This document shows, one piece after another, positions 50,198 through 60,505 of a stretch of 64,000 nucleotides of DNA. Numbering within the stretch: the stretch's first letter is position 1; each line of letters begins with the position of its first letter. The position numbers and the translations under genes were made by a program. The DNA lies in the NCBI GenBank assembly GCA_036365455.1, contig JAWQUS010000022.1, positions 2,232,001 through 2,296,000 of the forward strand, read 5' to 3'. This DNA is from Macrosoma leucophasiata. Lineage: Eukaryota > Arthropoda > Insecta > Lepidoptera > Hedylidae. The notes beneath the pieces are model-generated. The model did not search any database and was not told the origin of the DNA. It worked only from the letters and a program-made list of their open reading frames with translations.

Positions 50198-50474
50198 TTA
50201 CTGGTGGTAGAGCTTCAGCGACAGAGCTCGCGGGCGTAGGCACGTATACTTGCCGCCTAATGGTAGTTTTACCCTATCATGTTCCGGTCAGGTGGTAATG
50301 TACGACCCTGTAATTTTCGGCACAGCGGCATAACACCTTAGGCCTCAGGAGTGGTAACGCATCTACATGTTGACCTTGGTCTTTGTGTAAGTGTCTATAG
50401 GCTGCACTCGTGACTTAACATCAATGTGAACTGCATGCTCGCTTGTCACTTCCATTACCTGCATAAAAAAAAGT
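50198..50474 (+). mobile_element. Poly(A) SINE, near full length
   Basis: ACTGGTGGTAGAGCTTCAGC to GCTTGTCACTTCCATTACCT and a final A run, with a small deletion in the first third (CACCGCATTACCTAATATA lost). Confidence 0.72.
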
Positions 50475-50547
50475 TTAAATTGTTGCAAAGAGAGTTTTCT
50501 GATCTGTAATTTATCAACATCGTAGGTACCTACTTTTTTTTTATATT

Positions 50548-50940
50548 ATGGCATCGCTATTACGCATATTGCCAGTGTCAAGTAAAACGATATTTCGTAT
50601 TTATTTAAGCAGCGTTAAAGTTAGTATCATATAGTCAGTCAATTATTTATAAAGTATGTCAGTCAATAACTTGACTGTAACTCACTTGAGTTACAGTCAA
50701 GTTATTCGAGTAAAGCGATGGCTACTTTACCAGAACATTTACAATGAAGTTTTGGCGGCAACCTGAAAGGTCGTGTTTTCGCACTGTTATTCTATTTCAA
50801 TATACACAGGCACTGTTATAAACCTATATCAAACAAAATGCCACCGACTTTATTCAATATAACTTTAAAAATACACCAAGAAAATGAAATAAAATAAGAG
50901 CACCATACGCCTCTTTCAAAGTTCCCGCCAAAACTCCAGG
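50548..50940. repeat. Dispersed repeat (ATGGCATCGCTATTACGCAT type)
   Basis: This is the same family as 29846 and 58724. This copy carries an extra perfect palindrome at 50665-50706. Confidence 0.65.
50665..50706. repeat. Perfect 20-bp inverted repeat, 2-bp spacer
   Basis: AATAACTTGACTGTAACTCA and its exact complement are separated by CT. The sister copies of the host repeat have no such palindrome at this place. Confidence 0.9.
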
Positions 50941-51091
50941 TACCTACTTACTTATAGGTATTTACCGAGATATCAGGTTTTTGGTAAGGAAGTTAATCGT
51001 TTCCCTCATTCATACTTCATACTTATACCTATTATAACTGCGAAAGTTTGTATGTTTGTTACTCCTTCACGAAAAATATATATTTCTATAC

Positions 51092-51375
51092 TGGTGGTAG
51101 AGTTCCAGTGACGGAGCTCGCGGGCGTAGGCACCACCGCATTACCTAATATACTTGCCGCTAAATGGTAGTGTTCAGCACTATCGTGTTCCGGTCAGGTG
51201 GTAATGTACGGCCCTGTAATTTCCGCCACAGTGGCATAACACCTTAGGCCTCAGGAGTGGCAACGCATCTGCATTTTGACCTTGGTCTTTGTGTGGGTGT
51301 CTATAGGCTGCAGTCATCACTTAACATCAATGTGAACTGCATGCTTGTTTGCCACTTCCATAACATAAAAAAAAA
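51092..51375 (+). mobile_element. Poly(A) SINE, best full-length copy
   Basis: ACTGGTGGTAGAGTTCCAGT, CACCACCGCATTACCTAATA, GTTCCGGTCAGGTGGTAATG, TAGGCCTCAGGAGTGGCAAC, GCTTGTTTGCCACTTCCATA and an A run appear in order. No clear pol III B box is visible, so its RNA ancestor is not identified. Confidence 0.78.
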
Positions 51376-51629
51376 CTGCTGAACCGATTTGCATGAAATT
51401 TAGCACACACATAGAGGGTAACTTGGATAGGATAGTTTTCGATGAGTTGATTTGATGATTTTCCACAGGAGACGCGAAAATCGACCTAGCCGCGGGCAAC
51501 AGCTAGTGATATAATAAATGCTATCCGTGCTGTGTGGAGTCAGGGCGGGTCGCTAATAAAATGATAAAAAGAAGTGATTTCATACCTATTCAACTTTAAC
51601 CTCACAATAAAATATCTATATATCTATAC

Positions 51630-51957
51630 AAGTAAACAAAATTGGAGTGTCTGTTTGTAATATAAAAATAACCACTTTTTACTAAATGCATATGTATGTA
51701 TACACGGTACATATACCAAAACAATTTTTTTAGAATTTTTCTCTCTGTTTGTTGTCTGTCTGTCTGTCTGTTTGTTCCCGTTAATCTCAGGAACGGATGG
51801 ACCGATTTTGACGGGACTTTCACTGGCAGATAGCTTATGTAATAAGGAGTAACTTAAGCTACTTTTATACTAGCTGCGCCCACGACTTCGTCTGGGTAGA
51901 TACTGAACAATCATTAATTCTCACGCGGACGAAGTCGCGGGCACAGCTAGTGTATAT
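51630..51957. repeat. Dispersed repeat ending in an ACTAGCTG hairpin
   Basis: It has the same structure as 2500-2765, with both hairpin arms (ACTAGCTGCGCCCACGACTT and CGGGCACAGCTAGT). Confidence 0.6.
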
Positions 51958-52039
51958 ATATGATTCGCGTAATGTACATTAATTTATAATTTAAACACAC
52001 TTTACAACTACAATAAAACCAGTCAGTTAATATAATAAA

Positions 52040-52617
52040 ACAACACATAACATAGACAATTCTACTGACGTAAGAACCCGTAGCTCTTATAAGAACAAAT
52101 TATTGTTACCAAAATACAATAATCTTTATGGCAAAAGAACTTTAAAATATACCGTACCTTCTTTTATAAATGAACTGCCAACAGAATTGAGAAATGAAAT
52201 AAATAATAAGAACATTAAATATAAATTGAAACATTTTTTTATAAATAAATTAACAACAACAACGTAAGTAATAATACACGAAACCTAAAAAAAAAAAAAA
52301 TACACTCACATTATGTACTTTTATCAAACAACATGCTGTATACACACAAATCAGGTGGGTCGGTGCAGCGCTCAGGTTCGACGGAGTGCTCGCGCTCGCC
52401 ATTATATTACCTACTTACCTACATGATTGTAATACGCATGCCTAGTCTAAATTAATTTGATTTTGTAGGTAGGTAATTAATGTTATAAATAATATGTTGA
52501 TGACACTGACGCGCGGTAAAACTCGAACGAGTTTATGTTGCGTCTTACTGTTATTGTATTCACCTAATTATTGTATGTTTTTAAATAAATAAAAAAAAAA
52601 AATAAATAAATAAAAAA
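52040..52617 (+). pseudogene. LINE 3' end with coding remnant and TAAA tail
   Basis: The plus strand reads a C-terminal polymerase end (LYGKRTLKYTVPSFINELP, then NIKYKLKHFFINKL and a stop), followed by a 3' UTR and an AAATAAATAAA tail. It is heavily 5'-truncated. The class appears jockey- or CR1-like. Confidence 0.55.
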
Positions 52618-52707
52618 TCAATAGGTGATGATTTAAGTTTTATTTCTAATCTGTAATTAAAACAAGTTTGAGATAAATTTATGGGTTTTTTTATTAGGTA
52701 ACATAAA

Positions 52708-53015
52708 ACGTAACATCACGCCTGTAATCCCCGAAGAGGTAGGCATAGGTAAATGCATGCATTCAAGCATACATGCAAACACCTACGATTCGCCGGTTAC
52801 GTTTTTGGCCCATGTAACAGGTGGCGAGCCTGTTGCCATCTCCGGGCACATTACCAAACTCCGAGGTACTGGGAATCTTTCAGAAAATGGAAAAATCCTA
52901 ATAGAACCAGAGATAAAGGATTTTAAACCGTTATATCTGATAGCCACCGGGAATCGAACCCAGGACCTCCAGCGTAGTAGTAGTGGCCTGCTACCATTAG
53001 GCTACTGAGGCAGTT
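52708..53015 (-). mobile_element. tRNA-derived SINE, full length
   Basis: It has the whole reversed order with B box (CGGGAATCGAACCCAGG) and A box (CTACCATTAGGCTACTG) at the right end. Confidence 0.8.
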
Positions 53016-53049
53016 AAATTTAATTAGGTATTATTCAAGGTACCTATAT

Positions 53050-55791
53050 TGTTAGCACACGAATTTGCTCGAATTTTTCTGCTCCTTCGCTCCTAGATTT
53101 AATCTTCGTTTCTTCGCTTGAACATGTCGAAAAACATGGCCAATGTTCAGCAGATGCTTTCTCGTATCATGATTTAATATATGTGTCATATAAAATTCGT
53201 CCCCCTAAGGCTAAACCGAAAATTCTTATGCAGCGCAATTTTGGTGGCATGGACTTGAACCGGTTGCGAGATGATGCGTCTAAAATTGATTGGTCAGTTA
53301 TTGATCAAGCGTGTAATATCGATGAGAAAGTCAACTTATTTAATTCCTTTCTCACACAGCTGTTCGATATACACGCACCAATGCGACCTGTCCGCGTCAA
53401 ACATCTTCCTGCACCCTGGCTTACTGATAATATAAAGGCTTTAATAACTAAAAAAAACAATGCGAAATGTAGGTTTAAACGTAACCCGAGTGACACTAAT
53501 CGTGAAAAATATATATCCGTACGAAACCGCTGCAATAAGGTGTGTAGGGATGCACAGCGACGCCATGTCTATAATTCTGTTTCTGACGAAGACCCTGCTA
53601 AGGTTTGGAGGTTCCTGAAGTCATTAGGAGTTGGCAAAAATCGACACACTTCCGAAGCTTTAACAAAATTCCTGGATCTGAATTCACTTAATATGCATTT
53701 TTCGTTATTCTCTTCTATAGATGGTAACACTAAGACGAAAACTTTAATTTCCTTGAGCCAAATTGCTACTCCTGACTCTCCACTTTTCTTCATTGAGCAA
53801 TTTACTGATCGTGATGTTGAGAGAAATATTGTTGCTATTGACTCTGATGCAGTTGGTAGTGATATGATAAGCCGGAAAATGATCGTTCCTGTAGTAAAAA
53901 TTGTGACTCCTATAATTACTTCTCTCCTAAATTTTTCTCTTGTAAGCAGCACCTTTCCATCAGTTTGGAAAGATGCTTATATAATACCTGTTCCTAAAAA
54001 ATGTAATCCCAAAACTTTCCAAGACTATCGTCCTATTTCTATCCTTCCCTTTCTATCTAAAGTCCTTGAACGTCTTATCCATCAACAACTAAGTTCTTTC
54101 CTTTCTAAATTCAACCTACTAAATCCTCTCCAATCGGGATTTCGTCCGGGTCATAGCACTACCACTGCCTTAGTCAAGGTCACCGAGGATATCCGGCATG
54201 GTATGGATGACAGGAAAGTGACTGTAATGGTTTTGTTAGATTTCAGTAATGCTTTCAACACTGTTGATTTCGATATCATGCTGGCAATCCTACGAACTCT
54301 CAACATATCTCCGACAGTTATTGCGTGGTTTCGTAGTTATTTGTTTGGACGCCGACAACGCATTCGATTAGACGATAAATTTTCCACCTGGAGTGATGTG
54401 TTAGCCGGCGTTCCACAAGGTGGCGTGCTGTCTCCATTTCTCTTTTCCATTTTCATCAATTCTATTAGCCTCTCTTTAACTTCTCTCTACCACCTTTATG
54501 CAGACGACCTTCAAATTTATATGCAAACTAACTTACAAGATTTAACTGTAACAATAAAAAAGATCAATGAAGATCTTGACAAAATTTATGTATGGAGTAA
54601 AGCCTATGGCTTGCAAGTCAATCCAATTAAAAGTAAAGCTATAATTTTTGGAAGCTCCCGGTTGATTCAACGCATTGATCTTACCACATTGTCACCTATT
54701 CTTTTAAACGGAACTCTTATAGACTTCAGCGTAACAGTTAAGAATTTAGGAGTTATTATGGACAGTTGTATGACTTGGGCTCCGCAAGTCAGCGAAATTA
54801 GTAGGAAGATGTTTGCCGCTGTTGGTTCGCTGCGAAGACTTAGGAATTTCTTGCCCACTGCCACTAAGATTATGCTTGCCAAATCCATCCTTTTCCCTAT
54901 TCTAGACTATGCTGACATATCTTATCTTGATCTAACACAGGAGCAACTTGGCAAGCTTGAGCGTCTTCAAAATCTTTGTATACGGTTCATATTCGGTTTG
55001 CGTAAGTATGACCATGTTTCTGAATGTCGTAAACAGCTCAATTGGCTACCAATTCATCTTCGCAGGAATACGCATATTCTTTCACTACTCTACTGCGTAC
55101 TATTTTACCCGCATTATCCCCAATACCTAAGAGACCGTTTCCAATATCTTTCTCAATCTAATTCCCTCTTTCTACGCTCTTCCAACAACCTTCGCCTTGC
55201 AATGCCTTCTCACTCTTCTTCTTTCTATGCCAAATCTTTCACTGTCGAAGCTGTTAATCTTTGGAACTCCTTACCTCTACACATCCGCCAAACTCAAACC
55301 TTGGCGTCTTTTAAAAAGCGTCTAAAGGACCATTACCTAACCTTGGATCCATAAATAGTCATGCGATATCTTTTCTTTATTCCTCAATTTTATATAGGTA
55401 TTGTATTTATGTATGTATATATATGTTTTATCTTTGTATATTATTATGTATGTATTGTATTTAGTATATGTAAGTACATATGTTTTAAATTATTGTATAT
55501 GTGTAAGTATATATTTTAAATCTATTTATTAATAAAATTTTTGAATATTATTAGATACTATTAAAATGCCGTAGTTGTAAGAAATTGTTATATGTAATTT
55601 ATTTTTAACTTTGCTCAGTATGTACACCCCTTCTTCTGTATTGTTCGTATCTCTTTCATACTAGGTTGTCTGGAAGAGATCGCTTTAAGCGATAAGACCG
55701 CCTATTGTGCTTTTATTTTATGAACTATTGATTTTTGTATTTTTTTGTTATAATCTGTACAATAAAGAGTATATAATAATAATAATAATAA
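53050..55791 (+). mobile_element. 5'-truncated non-LTR retrotransposon (LINE)
   Basis: The element starts inside the endonuclease domain, runs through an intact reverse-transcriptase frame, a 435-bp 3' UTR and ends in a TAA repeat (55773-55791). The missing 5' end is the usual result of incomplete reverse transcription. A second LINE-like 3' segment follows without a gap. Confidence 0.9.
53062..55354 (+). CDS. LINE ORF2 protein: endonuclease end and reverse transcriptase
   Basis: The frame is open from about 53062, although the first possible initiation is GTG at 53183 (723 codons from there). The first 40 codons read LLDLIFVSSLEHVEK and FSYHDLIYVSYKI, the last motifs of an APE-type endonuclease. 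The reverse transcriptase spans about residues 240-490 counted from 53183: YRPISILPF near 281, LQSGFRPGHST near 315, LLDFSNAFNTVD near 352 with the first catalytic Asp, GVPQGGVLSP near 409 and YADD at 439-442. A C-terminal ERLQNLCIRFIFGLR region ends in WNSLPLHIRQT. No stop or frameshift is seen, so the copy is young, but it lacks a start and most of the endonuclease. The order and motifs fit the CR1/jockey group; I cannot place it more closely. Confidence 0.9.
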
Positions 55792-56571
55792 GGGGGCAGA
55801 GCAGCTTGTGGCGAGCTGTTGGTGAGTAGCGACACCACCCTCTACCATCATCTCGAGTTCCTCCGAGAGAACTGGGCTCCGTCTCGTCCTCCACACAGAG
55901 GTACGGCCGGACAGAGCATCAGGTCTCTCACCTCTGGCTTGCCTTCATTGGCCGGTCCGAGTGGGGCGCTAGAGGTATGGCATTTGCAGAAATTTAGATA
56001 ATAGGCTGTTGTCTAAATTTCTGCAAGAGCCATACACTCGGGGGTGGAAGTGTCTAAAGGCATAATAGCGGGGAAGCCCGCTCCGAGCTCGAGATTACTC
56101 GCTCGTGATGGTGAAACCGGGGCCACACCTCTCGACACCCCCAGCCTCTCTCAACAGTGTTGCCCCCCGTCGACCATCGGGTTGGCTGTTTGGGGGGCCC
56201 ACCAAGGAGAGGCGAGTCACCACCTGCCTAAAGTAGGATTCGATAATGTGAGATGTTGAATATAGGCAGGTGCCGGATCTCACTCCATAGGCCCAGCCAG
56301 CTAGTCCCCCCAGTTCACCCACATAGCCCAAAGTTTGGCGAATCACTTATCATTACAATAGCCCCATTATATTCTGCGGGGTCTGTCTGTGCCTGTATTA
56401 ACTATTGATGCAGTCAGAGAGAGGTCCCGCCGAATATAACCCATTACAAAGTAGATCAAAATTCTCGAAAGGGCCTCTACGTGTTGGACCCCCCATGTCC
56501 CCGCGCAAGCCTGACAAAGGTCCGGGGTTCAAATTGGACCCCGTGCTGACGAGAGACATAATAATAATTTG
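55792..56571. mobile_element. GC-rich LINE-type 3' segment with TAATAAT tail
   Basis: It starts directly at the TAA tail of the preceding LINE and ends ACGAGAGACATAATAATAAT. It is unlike its AT-rich neighbours. It contains CCCCATGTCCCCGCGCAAGC and GGTCCGGGGTTCAAATTGGA, which I associate from memory with the 3' UTRs of I/R1-like LINEs. The open frames are short. It includes the hairpin at 55975-56035. Confidence 0.5.
55975..56035. repeat. Long hairpin, 61 nt
   Basis: GTATGGC pairs with GCCATAC; after a symmetric 2-base internal loop, TTGCAGAAATTTAGA pairs with TCTAAATTTCTGCAA. The remaining loop is 13 bases, of which two more pairs are possible. Confidence 0.88.
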
Positions 56572-56699
56572 AAAAAATACCTTTTAAAGGTTTATGTACC
56601 TACCTCACACCACGCTGAATTGGTTAAGTAGGTACCTACTACGTTAATGGTTTTAGTTCTTATGTCTAGTATTTAATATGGAGCCATACCTTAAAAAAA

Positions 56700-56800
56700 C
56701 TACATTTTTTGGCGGTAGATAGATTATGTAATGCGTGTCCACGCCTTCGAGATCCATCATTGGAATTTTACTACCACCAGAAAGCTCTATCATCGGAGCT
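56700..56800 (-). mobile_element. Degenerate poly(A) SINE 5' fragment
   Basis: GGCGGTAGATAGATTATGTA and CCACGCCTTCGAGATCCATC are a divergent version of the SINE's reversed 5' part. Confidence 0.4.
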
Positions 56801-56954
56801 CTATCAGTGACATTAATTAATGTATTACGTCCATTATTAAGCGCAAATTGCATTGAATTATCAACGCTCCACTGACATTAGACCTTATGTATCGATATGT
56901 GTCGTCAAGTTTCTACAAAACTGGTGAACTGTTTGCTTACGTGACTTTAATTTT

Positions 56955-57185
56955 GTTTTCATGTAATGAAGGTGGCTAACAAGCATGCAGTTCACATTGA
57001 TGTTAAGTGATGACTGCAGCCTATAGACACCCACACAAAGACTAAGGTCAAAATGCAATGCGTTACCACTCCTGATGCCTAAGGTTATGCTTCTGTGCCG
57101 GAAATTAGGGCCTTAGGTACATTACCATCTAACCGAAACACGACAGTGCTGAACACTACCATTGAGCGGCGGATAAATTAGGTAA
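56955..57185 (-). mobile_element. Poly(A) SINE, 3' two thirds
   Basis: TTCATGTAATGAAGGTGGCT to TGAACACTACCATTGAGCGG, reversed. Confidence 0.65.
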
Positions 57186-57519
57186 TAAAAACCCTACTGA
57201 GTTTTGTTTTGGCAGGCTTTTTCTCAGTAATGTGGGCTTTGGAACTCTCCCAGTGAATGACAAAGAATGTCCCATATTCTTTTGTTTAGTCTTATCTTGC
57301 CGTTTGTAAAAGAGAGTATGGAACATTGTGTTGATCCGTTCTCATTATTAAGTATTTTTGGACCATTATTTATTTTATTTCGTTTACTTTGACATTTTAA
57401 TCAACGTATCAGTTGTTATTCGCTATAATTCTATTTTTGTAATTTGACCTATCACAAGCAAATTCTACTATTTTCAAGTAATTCAATAAGAGTTTGAGTT
57501 TGCTACGTGACTTTTATTC

Positions 57520-57715
57520 TGTTTTTTTTGTATTGGAAGTGGCAAACGAGCATGCAGTTCACATTGATGTTAAGTGATGGCTGCAGCGAAACCCACACAA
57601 AGACCAGATGTCAAAATGCACATGCGTTGTCACCCCTGAAACATTAGTTATTATGTATCTGTGATAGTTATTACGGGGCCATACATTACCATCTAACCGG
57701 AACACTATAGTGCGT
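57520..57715 (-). mobile_element. Poly(A) SINE, 3' part
   Basis: TTTGTATTGGAAGTGGCAAA to CATCTAACCGGAACACTATA, reversed, with several changes. Confidence 0.6.
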
Positions 57716-57789
57716 CCTCTGCCGGCACTGCTGCTGCATCAGCGGAGACCCTAAGGCGGAGCAAATACAGTAGTCTTTCAGATCGACTT

Positions 57790-58075
57790 CTTTACGATAT
57801 TCAATAAACTGAAAAGTCTATTATATCGGTTGCCTACTGGCATAGTTGGTAATAGATGGCGCTGCTGCTACCATAAAGCAATGCAATAGATGTGAAGGAA
57901 AGATTTGACAAATCGGGCAGGGTTTTAGTAGCTCAATTGGAAGAGCGGCTGGACTAGATTCCCAGTAGGTCGCGAGTTCGAGTCTCGCCTGAAGGCAAAT
58001 TTTTCTTTCCATTTTTCTTTAAAAATAAAAATATATTTTCACAAACATGTGTTAATGCGAAATAATATAAAAACA
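57790..58075 (+). repeat. Full tRNA-like repeat unit with flanks
   Basis: It starts TTACGATATTCAATAAACTG, passes GGTAATAGATGGCGCTGCTG and the tRNA-like part (57920-57996), and ends TTAATGCGAAATAATATAAA. It shows the full unit that in other places occurs as inverted pairs. Confidence 0.7.
57920..57996 (+). tRNA. tRNA-like element, acceptor lost
   Basis: A and B boxes are as at 34170, but the acceptor halves (GGTTTTAG, CTGAAGGC) no longer pair. Confidence 0.38.
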
Positions 58076-58085
58076 GTCTTTCAGA

Positions 58086-58310
58086 TTCCTATTTGTGCCC
58101 TTTGGGGTCGAAACGCTAGGTCCATGGGATCCCAGTGCTCGTCTCCTATTTGGAGACACTGCGAAGCGAATGGTCGACACTTCCCGTGACCAGAGGGCTG
58201 GCCAATATTTCGGTCAGAGAATAAGCATTGCCATGCAACGTCGCAATGCTGTCAGCCTTCTGGTAACTTTGTCGCAGTATGACGGCGATGTGGATTTTTT
58301 TGATGCATAA
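58086..58310 (+). pseudogene. LINE polymerase C-terminal fragment
   Basis: The plus strand reads FVPFGVETLGPWDPSARLLF, DTAKRMVDTSRD and YFGQRISIAMQRRNAVSLLV, ending DVDFFDA and a stop. The VETLG...QRISIA..RGNA pattern is the far C-terminus of LINE-like reverse transcriptases, from memory. Only about 70 codons are present. Confidence 0.55.
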
Positions 58311-58329
58311 CTGCTTTATTTATTTATTT

Positions 58330-58690
58330 CTTTACTAGCGGCCCGCCCCTGCTTCGGGCGGGTGCAATGTTACCTACCCTCTCCTATTCGTCTTAGCGTG
58401 ATGATTATAGATATAGCCTAAAGCCTTCCTCGATATCTTTTATAGTTTAGGCAGCGTACGCAAAATAAGTAACTTTTCTGGTTGATTTTATACATCTTGG
58501 GTCTGAAAAACCCAAATATCTTACGGAACCCTATTTTTTCCAAAATAAAATAGCCTATGTTACTCCTGGATAATGTAGCTTTCGAATAGTGAAAGAATTT
58601 TTATAATCGGTCCAGTAGTTTTTGAGCCTTTTCAACACAACCAAACAAACAAAGTTTTCCTCTTTATAATATTAGCACAGTCTAAAGAAA
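58330..58690 (+). repeat. GGCCCGCCCCTGCTTCGGGC dispersed repeat
   Basis: It starts ACTAGCGGCCCGCCCCTGCT, then TGCAATGTTACCTACCCTCT and CGGTCCAGTAGTTTTTGAGC. A part copy is at 44280-44430. Confidence 0.6.
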
Positions 58691-58723
58691 ACGAACGTGT
58701 TAATCACCTATTTTTTTTTTTTT

Positions 58724-59085
58724 AATATTATGGCATCGCTATTACGCATATTGCCAGTGTCAAGTAAAATGATATTTCGTATTCACAATCAGCGTTAAAG
58801 TATGAGTCAGTCGGTCAATTATAAGTCAGTCAGTCAGAGTCACAGTCCGAAATTCGAGTAAAGCGATGGCTACTTTACCAAAACATTTAAAATGAAGTTT
58901 TGGAGGCAAACTGAAAAGCCGTGTTTTTGCACTGTTATTCTATTTCACTATACACGGGCACTGTAATAAGCCTATATCAAACAAAATGCCACCAACTTTA
59001 TTTAATATAACTCAAAAATACACCAAGAAATTGAAATAAAATAAGAGCACTGCACGCCTCTTTCAAGGTTCCCGCCAAAAACCAA
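58724..59085. repeat. Dispersed repeat (ATGGCATCGCTATTACGCAT type)
   Basis: This is the same family as 29846 and 50548, with AAGCGATGGCTACTTTACCA and AACTTTATTTAATATAACTC. Confidence 0.65.
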
Positions 59086-59217
59086 TTACCTACTTATTTA
59101 TACTGTGATATTAGTATAGACTAGCTGGCCCGGCGAACTTTGTATCGCTTTAAAGTAAAGATAAAAAAATACACTACGGTTTTAGCGAAAGTATCAAACA
59201 GCAATTCATCATTCATT

Positions 59218-59335
59218 TTCATCATCATCATTTCAGCCAAAAGACGTCCACTGCTGAACAAAGGCGTCCCCAAAGAATGCCACAACGAACGGTCCTGGGC
59301 CGCCCTCATCCAGCGATTGCCCGCAACCTAACAAC
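59218..59335 (-). mobile_element. SINE/LINE 3' tail (CAGCAGTGGACGTC type)
   Basis: On the minus strand it ends in GTTCAGCAGTGGACGTCTTT and GATGATGATGA, a tail that is common in Lepidoptera and similar to the CCCAGCAGTGGGACGT end of the 5S-derived SINE. Confidence 0.6.
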
Positions 59336-59669
59336 AAACAGCGATTGATTTTTGAAAATTGTTTATCCTGTCCAGTTACGGTGATACACCAATGACATTT
59401 ACTAAAAATGAAATGTTGTACGTTATAATGGCGGGTTATGACATTTGAATTTATTAAACTATTGATGATTTTATTTCACGAATTATCAAACAGTACGAAT
59501 TTTGTGAATACATGTTCTCGACTCAGAATAATAATTTTTTGACGATCTTTAATTGTAAATAGATTTCGATCGAGTCTAGCGTAGATCTGTGGCAGAAAAT
59601 ATGACATGTAATGTCTGTGCTTAGGTTCTAAATGATGTGAAAATTAAGTATTGACGTTCTTCATTTTTA

Positions 59670-60240
59670 ACCACTATTGCCACCAACACTACCACCACCA
59701 TCACCACCATCGTCACCACCACCACTGTCACCGCTACCACCTCCACCACCGCCACCACCACAAACGACTCCAACGCCATCAACGCCACCACCAACACCAA
59801 CATCACCAAACACCTACGCCACCAATGCCACCAATGACACCTAAACCATCACCACCACCACCACAACCAATACCTCCAAAACTACCAACAACACCACCAA
59901 CATCACCAACGCCACTAATGCCTCCATTGCGACTAAAACCACCACCATCAACGCCATCAACACCGCCACCAGAGTCACCAGCAACACCTACGCCACCAAT
60001 GCCACCAATTACACCTAAACCATCACCACCACCACCACAACCAATACCTCCAAAACTACCAACAACACCACCAACATCACCAACGCCACTAATGCCTCCA
60101 TTGCGACTAAAACCACCACCACCAACGCCATCCACACCGCCACCAGAGTCACCAACAACACCTACGCCACCAAGGCCACCACCACCACCACCACCACTAT
60201 CAACACCACCAATATCACCAACACCACTAACGCCACAAAA
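59670..60240. repeat. CCA-rich region with 174-bp tandem repeat
   Basis: ACCACC-type simple sequence (59670-59810) leads into a 174-bp unit repeated from 59813, 59987 and 60161 (third partial). Because 174 is a multiple of three and the sequence lacks stop codons, it is open on both strands: proline/threonine-rich on plus, glycine-rich on minus. There is no splice or start context for a gene. Confidence 0.85.
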
Positions 60241-60339
60241 TTAGGAGCAAAAATATACGAAAAAAACACGTTTATTGCATGCCCCTTTGAACTCCTTGAT
60301 ATTTACATTTTCTTATTTTTTGCATTTCTTTTGTCGTTA

Positions 60340-60505
60340 AAGCAGTATCAGAAATTCATGATTTGTGAAAAATTTTAACTTTCTTGCTATCACTGTTTAT
60401 GAGATACAGCTTGGTGACAGACAGACGGACGGTTAGACAGACAGCGGAGGATTAGTAATAGGGTCCGTCTTTACCTTTTAGGTACGGGAACCCTAAAAAA
60501 TAGAA
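60340..60505. repeat. Dispersed repeat end (GGTACGGGAACCCTAAAA)
   Basis: It is related to the right end of 9187-9930, with GACAGACAGACGGACGG and TTTTAGGTACGGGAACCCTA. Confidence 0.5.

Noticed and set aside
53305..53952. Antisense frames over the LINE polymerase
   Set aside because: They are shadows of the well-supported plus-strand reverse transcriptase.
59651..60244. 197-codon proline-rich open frame (and a 110-codon glycine-rich one on the other strand)
   Set aside because: Both follow from a stop-free CCA-rich tandem repeat; no start context, splice sites or non-repetitive coding flanks are visible.
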